Position numbers and translations under genes: made by a program. DNA of 8,126 bases from Deltaproteobacteria bacterium (lineage in GTDB: Bacteria > Desulfobacterota > DSM-4660 > Desulfatiglandales > HGW-15), in contig JAFDHB010000154.1 in NCBI GenBank assembly GCA_019308985.1, forward strand, positions 1-8,126, written 5' to 3'. The notes below the pieces were generated by a model, which saw nothing but the letters and a program-made list of their open reading frames with translations, ran no database searches and was not told the DNA's origin. Below, in pieces: positions 6,040-8,126 of the stretch (its first letter is position 1; every line of letters begins with the position of its first letter).

Positions 6040-6864
6040 TCAGTCCGCTTTCTCAAGGGAGACGATAGAGATTCCGACCTTGTCAGCGAGGTCAATCGCG
6101 TCGTCCCTGTTAAAAAATAGGGTCCTGCCTGCCTCAAGGGCCAACACACTTGCCCTGACCCTGGACATGACCTCTATTGTATCAAGCCCCACGGAAGGGA
6201 GGTCAAAGCGAAGATCCTGATTGGGTTTGCTCACCTTGACAACGACCGCCTTTTCTTTGGCCAGCCTTCCACCCCGGAGTATGGTCTCATTGGTCCCGTC
6301 AATGGCTTCGAGGGCTAACGCGGTCTTCCTTCTGACAACGACGCATTGCCCTATGTCCAGGCGCCCCAATTCCTTGGCGATCTTCCACCCGAAGCGTATA
6401 TCTTCCTTTTCCGTCCTGGATGGCTTTCTCCTGGTGAGGTTGCCTGGAGGTGTGAGGAGCTCGGGCAGAAATTCTGTTGAAGGGATTATCTCGATGCCTG
6501 CCTTGGCCAACTCTTGGGCTACTGCCCTAAGAATATCGTCATCATGAAAAATAGCCAGTTTTGACATAATAGCGAGTCCCTTGAGATCAGGCTTGATGTT
6601 TTCAAACATGCGGCCCTTGTTGATGGTGCCGGCCATTAGAGTCTTTTTGACCCCCGACATCTGCAAGAATTTTATGATCTTGCCCAATTGTCCCAATTTG
6701 ACCCAGAATATTTCATCAACTCCCCGGGACAAATTTGGGTCTGTTTCGCCGTGGTGGGCGACTGCCACCACCTTGATCCCTTTGCTCCTTGCCGCCTCCG
6801 CGATCATGAGGGGGAACTGACCGCCTCCTGCAATGATGCCTATTATTCCATTCCCGTCGGCCAT
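6040..6864 (-). CDS. lpxI: UDP-2,3-diacylglucosamine pyrophosphatase LpxI
   Basis: A 274-residue member of the LpxI family (formerly DUF1009), which hydrolyses UDP-2,3-diacylglucosamine to lipid X and UMP in the fourth step of lipid A synthesis, in organisms lacking LpxH. Recognisable parts are the N-terminal IGIIAGGGQFPLMIAEAA segment, HHGETDP, the LGQLGKIIKFL helix, the LMAGTINKGRMF segment, and a C-terminal half with CVVVRRKTALALEAIDGTNETILRG, then KPNQDLRFDLPSVGLDT and ALEAGRTLFFNRDD. The frame is open up to a TTG at 6936, but those starts lie inside lpxA. I chose the ATG at 6864 because it begins just before the conserved N terminus and 19 bases after the lpxA stop. Its ribosome binding site is weak (AAGGG about 15 bases away), so the start is less certain than the family. 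Confidence 0.92.
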   Translation of the reverse strand: MADGNGIIGIIAGGGQFPLMIAEAARSKGIKVVAVAHHGETDPNLSRGVDEIFWVKLGQLGKIIKFLQMSGVKKTLMAGTINKGRMFENIKPDLKGLAIMSKLAIFHDDDILRAVAQELAKAGIEIIPSTEFLPELLTPPGNLTRRKPSRTEKEDIRFGWKIAKELGRLDIGQCVVVRRKTALALEAIDGTNETILRGGRLAKEKAVVVKVSKPNQDLRFDLPSVGLDTIEVMSRVRASVLALEAGRTLFFNRDDAIDLADKVGISIVSLEKAD

Positions 6865-6883
6865 TGGTATTACATCGATACCC

Positions 6884-7657
6884 TTAACGTAAAACGCCTC
6901 TTTTTGACTCATGGAGGAAACCAAGGAGGAGTTCAAGTTCAGGAAAGGGCTCTATTTCCCTCTTCACTTGCTCTATTCCTTCGCTAAGTCTCCTGTGATC
7001 TCGCCAAATAATCCTGTAAGCCTTCTTCAACTTATCTATTTTCTCTTGGGGAAAACCGTGCCTCTTGAGTCCCCTCCCATTAATCCCATAAAGTTTGGCA
7101 CGTGGTCCGGCGGTTATCATGAAAGGAGGCACGTCCCTGTCCACACCCGATTTTCCTCCCAGGAACGCATAGGCTCCAATCCTGACGAACTGATGAACCG
7201 CGACCATCCCTCCCAAGATGGCATGATCTCCAACGATAATATGCCCGCCCAGGGTGGCGACATTCGACATGATGATATTGTTGCCCAACTTGCAGTCGTG
7301 TGCTATGTGGGCATACGCCATGATATAATTACCATTACCGATGACGGTCTGCCATTGCTCCTTGGTAGTAGCCCTGTTTATGGTGGCATACTCTCTTATG
7401 ATATTTTCATGGCCTATGATGAGCCTTGTATCTTCTCCACGGTAGCCGATATCCTGGGGAGGGGATCCGATGGAAACAAAAGGGTATATCCTGTTTCGCT
7501 CGCCCAGGATGGTATGGCCGTCTATCACTACGTGTGAAGCAATTATGGTTTCTCGGCCGATTTTGACGTGGTCACCAATGACACTGTATGGGCCTATTCT
7601 TACCCCCTCTCCCAACTCGGCATGGGGGCTGACTACTGCGCTGGGATGGATTTCCAT
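6884..7657 (-). CDS. lpxA: UDP-N-acetylglucosamine O-acyltransferase LpxA
   Basis: A 257-residue cytosolic homotrimer-forming enzyme that moves a 3-hydroxyacyl chain from acyl carrier protein to the 3-position of UDP-GlcNAc, the first step of lipid A synthesis. The N-terminal two thirds are hexapeptide repeats ([IV]-G-x-x-x-x turns) of a left-handed beta helix. AHIAHDC carries the catalytic base His120 (His125 of E. coli by my alignment), and GGH139, AVHQF (153-157) and GLKRHGF (196-202) are typical. A helical C-terminal domain follows, ending with the family's RG[LV][LI]R tail. Position 168 is Gly, equivalent to E. coli Gly173, the acyl-chain ruler. The start has AAGGA four bases upstream (7662-7666). 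The gene begins 22 bases after the lpxD stop. Confidence 0.97.
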   Translation of the reverse strand: MEIHPSAVVSPHAELGEGVRIGPYSVIGDHVKIGRETIIASHVVIDGHTILGERNRIYPFVSIGSPPQDIGYRGEDTRLIIGHENIIREYATINRATTKEQWQTVIGNGNYIMAYAHIAHDCKLGNNIIMSNVATLGGHIIVGDHAILGGMVAVHQFVRIGAYAFLGGKSGVDRDVPPFMITAGPRAKLYGINGRGLKRHGFPQEKIDKLKKAYRIIWRDHRRLSEGIEQVKREIEPFPELELLLGFLHESKRGVLR

Positions 7658-7661
7658 GATA

Positions 7662-7666
7662 TCCTT
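7662..7666 (-). promoter_or_regulatory. lpxA ribosome binding site
   Basis: AAGGA on the minus strand, four bases before the lpxA ATG. It fixes the start and lies in the 22-base gap after lpxD. Confidence 0.7.
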
Positions 7667-7679
7667 GGTTGTTCCCTTC

Positions 7680-8126
7680 CTATTTCTCTACCTTTTCTTC
7701 GATTTGCTTGATGAGCTTTTCAACTCTTCTCAACCGCTCACTTAGTTCCGGTAGCCTGGCTATCAGGCTGCTTGACCTGAGCCACAGTCGATGGGGGACG
7801 GCAGGGGTACCGGAGACCACCGATCCATTGGGAATAGATTTTGGAACTCCGGACTGGGACCCGATCATGGCCCGGTCTCCGATGGTGACGTGGTCTGAAA
7901 TTGCCACCTGTCCCCCGATAACTACCTCTTTTCCCACCGTGACACTGCCGGCCAGTGCGGTCTGGGCCACGATAACCGTGTCTTCTCCGACAATCACGTT
8001 GTGGGCTATTTGAACAAGGTTATCAGTCTTGACTCCGCGCTTTATCCACGTCTTCCCAAGGGCGGCCCTGTCTATGGTTGAATTCGCCCCGATCTCCACC
8101 TCGTCATCGATCTCGACGATCCCTAT
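7680..8126 (-). CDS. lpxD: UDP-3-O-acylglucosamine N-acyltransferase LpxD, C-terminal part
   Basis: The last 148 codons of lpxD; the 5' part runs off the right edge, and the frame is open to base 8126. LpxD adds the second 3-hydroxyacyl chain, to the 2-amino group of UDP-3-O-acyl-glucosamine, in the third step of lipid A synthesis. Visible parts are left-handed beta-helix hexapeptide repeats, [14 protein letters not shown], and [10 protein letters not shown] with the catalytic His in AHN (His239 of E. coli by family knowledge). Then come [23 protein letters not shown], the [13 protein letters not shown] segment where the helix ends, and a charged C-terminal helix likely to pack in the trimer ([20 protein letters not shown]). 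The LpxD-specific [15 protein letters not shown] motif and GxPAxPHRxWLR tail separate it from LpxA. Confidence 0.95.
   Translation of the reverse strand: MGIVEIDDEVEIGANSTIDRAALGKTWIKRGVKTDNLVQIAHNVIVGEDTVIVAQTALAGSVTVGKEVVIGGQVAISDHVTIGDRAMIGSQSGVPKSIPNGSVVSGTPAVPHRLWLRSSSLIARLPELSERLRRVEKLIKQIEEKVEK

Noticed and set aside
6865..6936. Longer LpxI start (TTG at 6936 or ATG at 6912)
   Set aside because: Both lie within lpxA, lack ribosome binding sites and add residues not expected before the conserved IGIIAGGG segment.
6911..7537. 208-codon plus-strand frame
   Set aside because: Antisense to lpxA; no domain, and the hexapeptide-repeat protein on the other strand is unmistakable.
1..8126. 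CRISPR array, tRNA, rRNA, insertion sequence, prophage or defence system
   Set aside because: No regularly spaced repeats, cloverleaf, rRNA-like sequence, transposase or integrase motif was found; the gene content is core metabolism and envelope synthesis.

Overview
The window reads as chromosomal core DNA of a Gram-negative bacterium. It carries most of a lipid A biosynthesis operon: lpxD (partial), lpxA, lpxI, a Gfo/Idh/MocA-family oxidoreductase gene and lpxB. Using LpxI (rather than LpxH) and placing a Gfo/Idh-type oxidoreductase between lpxI and lpxB is a layout I associate with Desulfobacterota (the former Deltaproteobacteria). An NtrC/NtrX-type sigma-54 activator and codon use rich in AGG and ATA fit that, but the assignment is inference without a database search.

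Layout. Bases 1-366 contain no convincing gene; they hold several short inverted repeats and one possible three-way-junction fold. A plus-strand pair follows: a class I/II PLP aminotransferase (367-1512, GTG start) and the ribosome-assembly GTPase EngB (1513-2091). The first gene's stop codon directly abuts the second's ATG. A minus-strand sigma-54-dependent response regulator (2081-3448) meets engB tail to tail with an 11-base overlap. Bases 3449-3759 are a 311-base gap with only short, probably decayed, open frames. From 3760 to the right edge everything is on the minus strand and is transcribed lpxD -> lpxA -> lpxI -> oxidoreductase -> lpxB. Internal gaps are short except for a 134-base hairpin-containing spacer between lpxI and the oxidoreductase gene.

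How the genes work together. LpxA adds the first 3-hydroxyacyl chain to UDP-GlcNAc. LpxD adds the second to the UDP-GlcN intermediate. LpxI removes UMP to give lipid X, and LpxB joins lipid X to UDP-2,3-diacylglucosamine to form the lipid A disaccharide. The oxidoreductase sits inside this pathway but has no assigned step; a GnnA-like role in making 3-amino sugar precursors is the most interesting testable idea. fabZ, often found between lpxD and lpxA, is absent here. The regulator has no sensor kinase beside it. I see no CRISPR array, tRNA, rRNA, insertion sequence, phage gene or defence system. The window is mainly housekeeping; the best leads are the oxidoreductase and the structured left-edge DNA.
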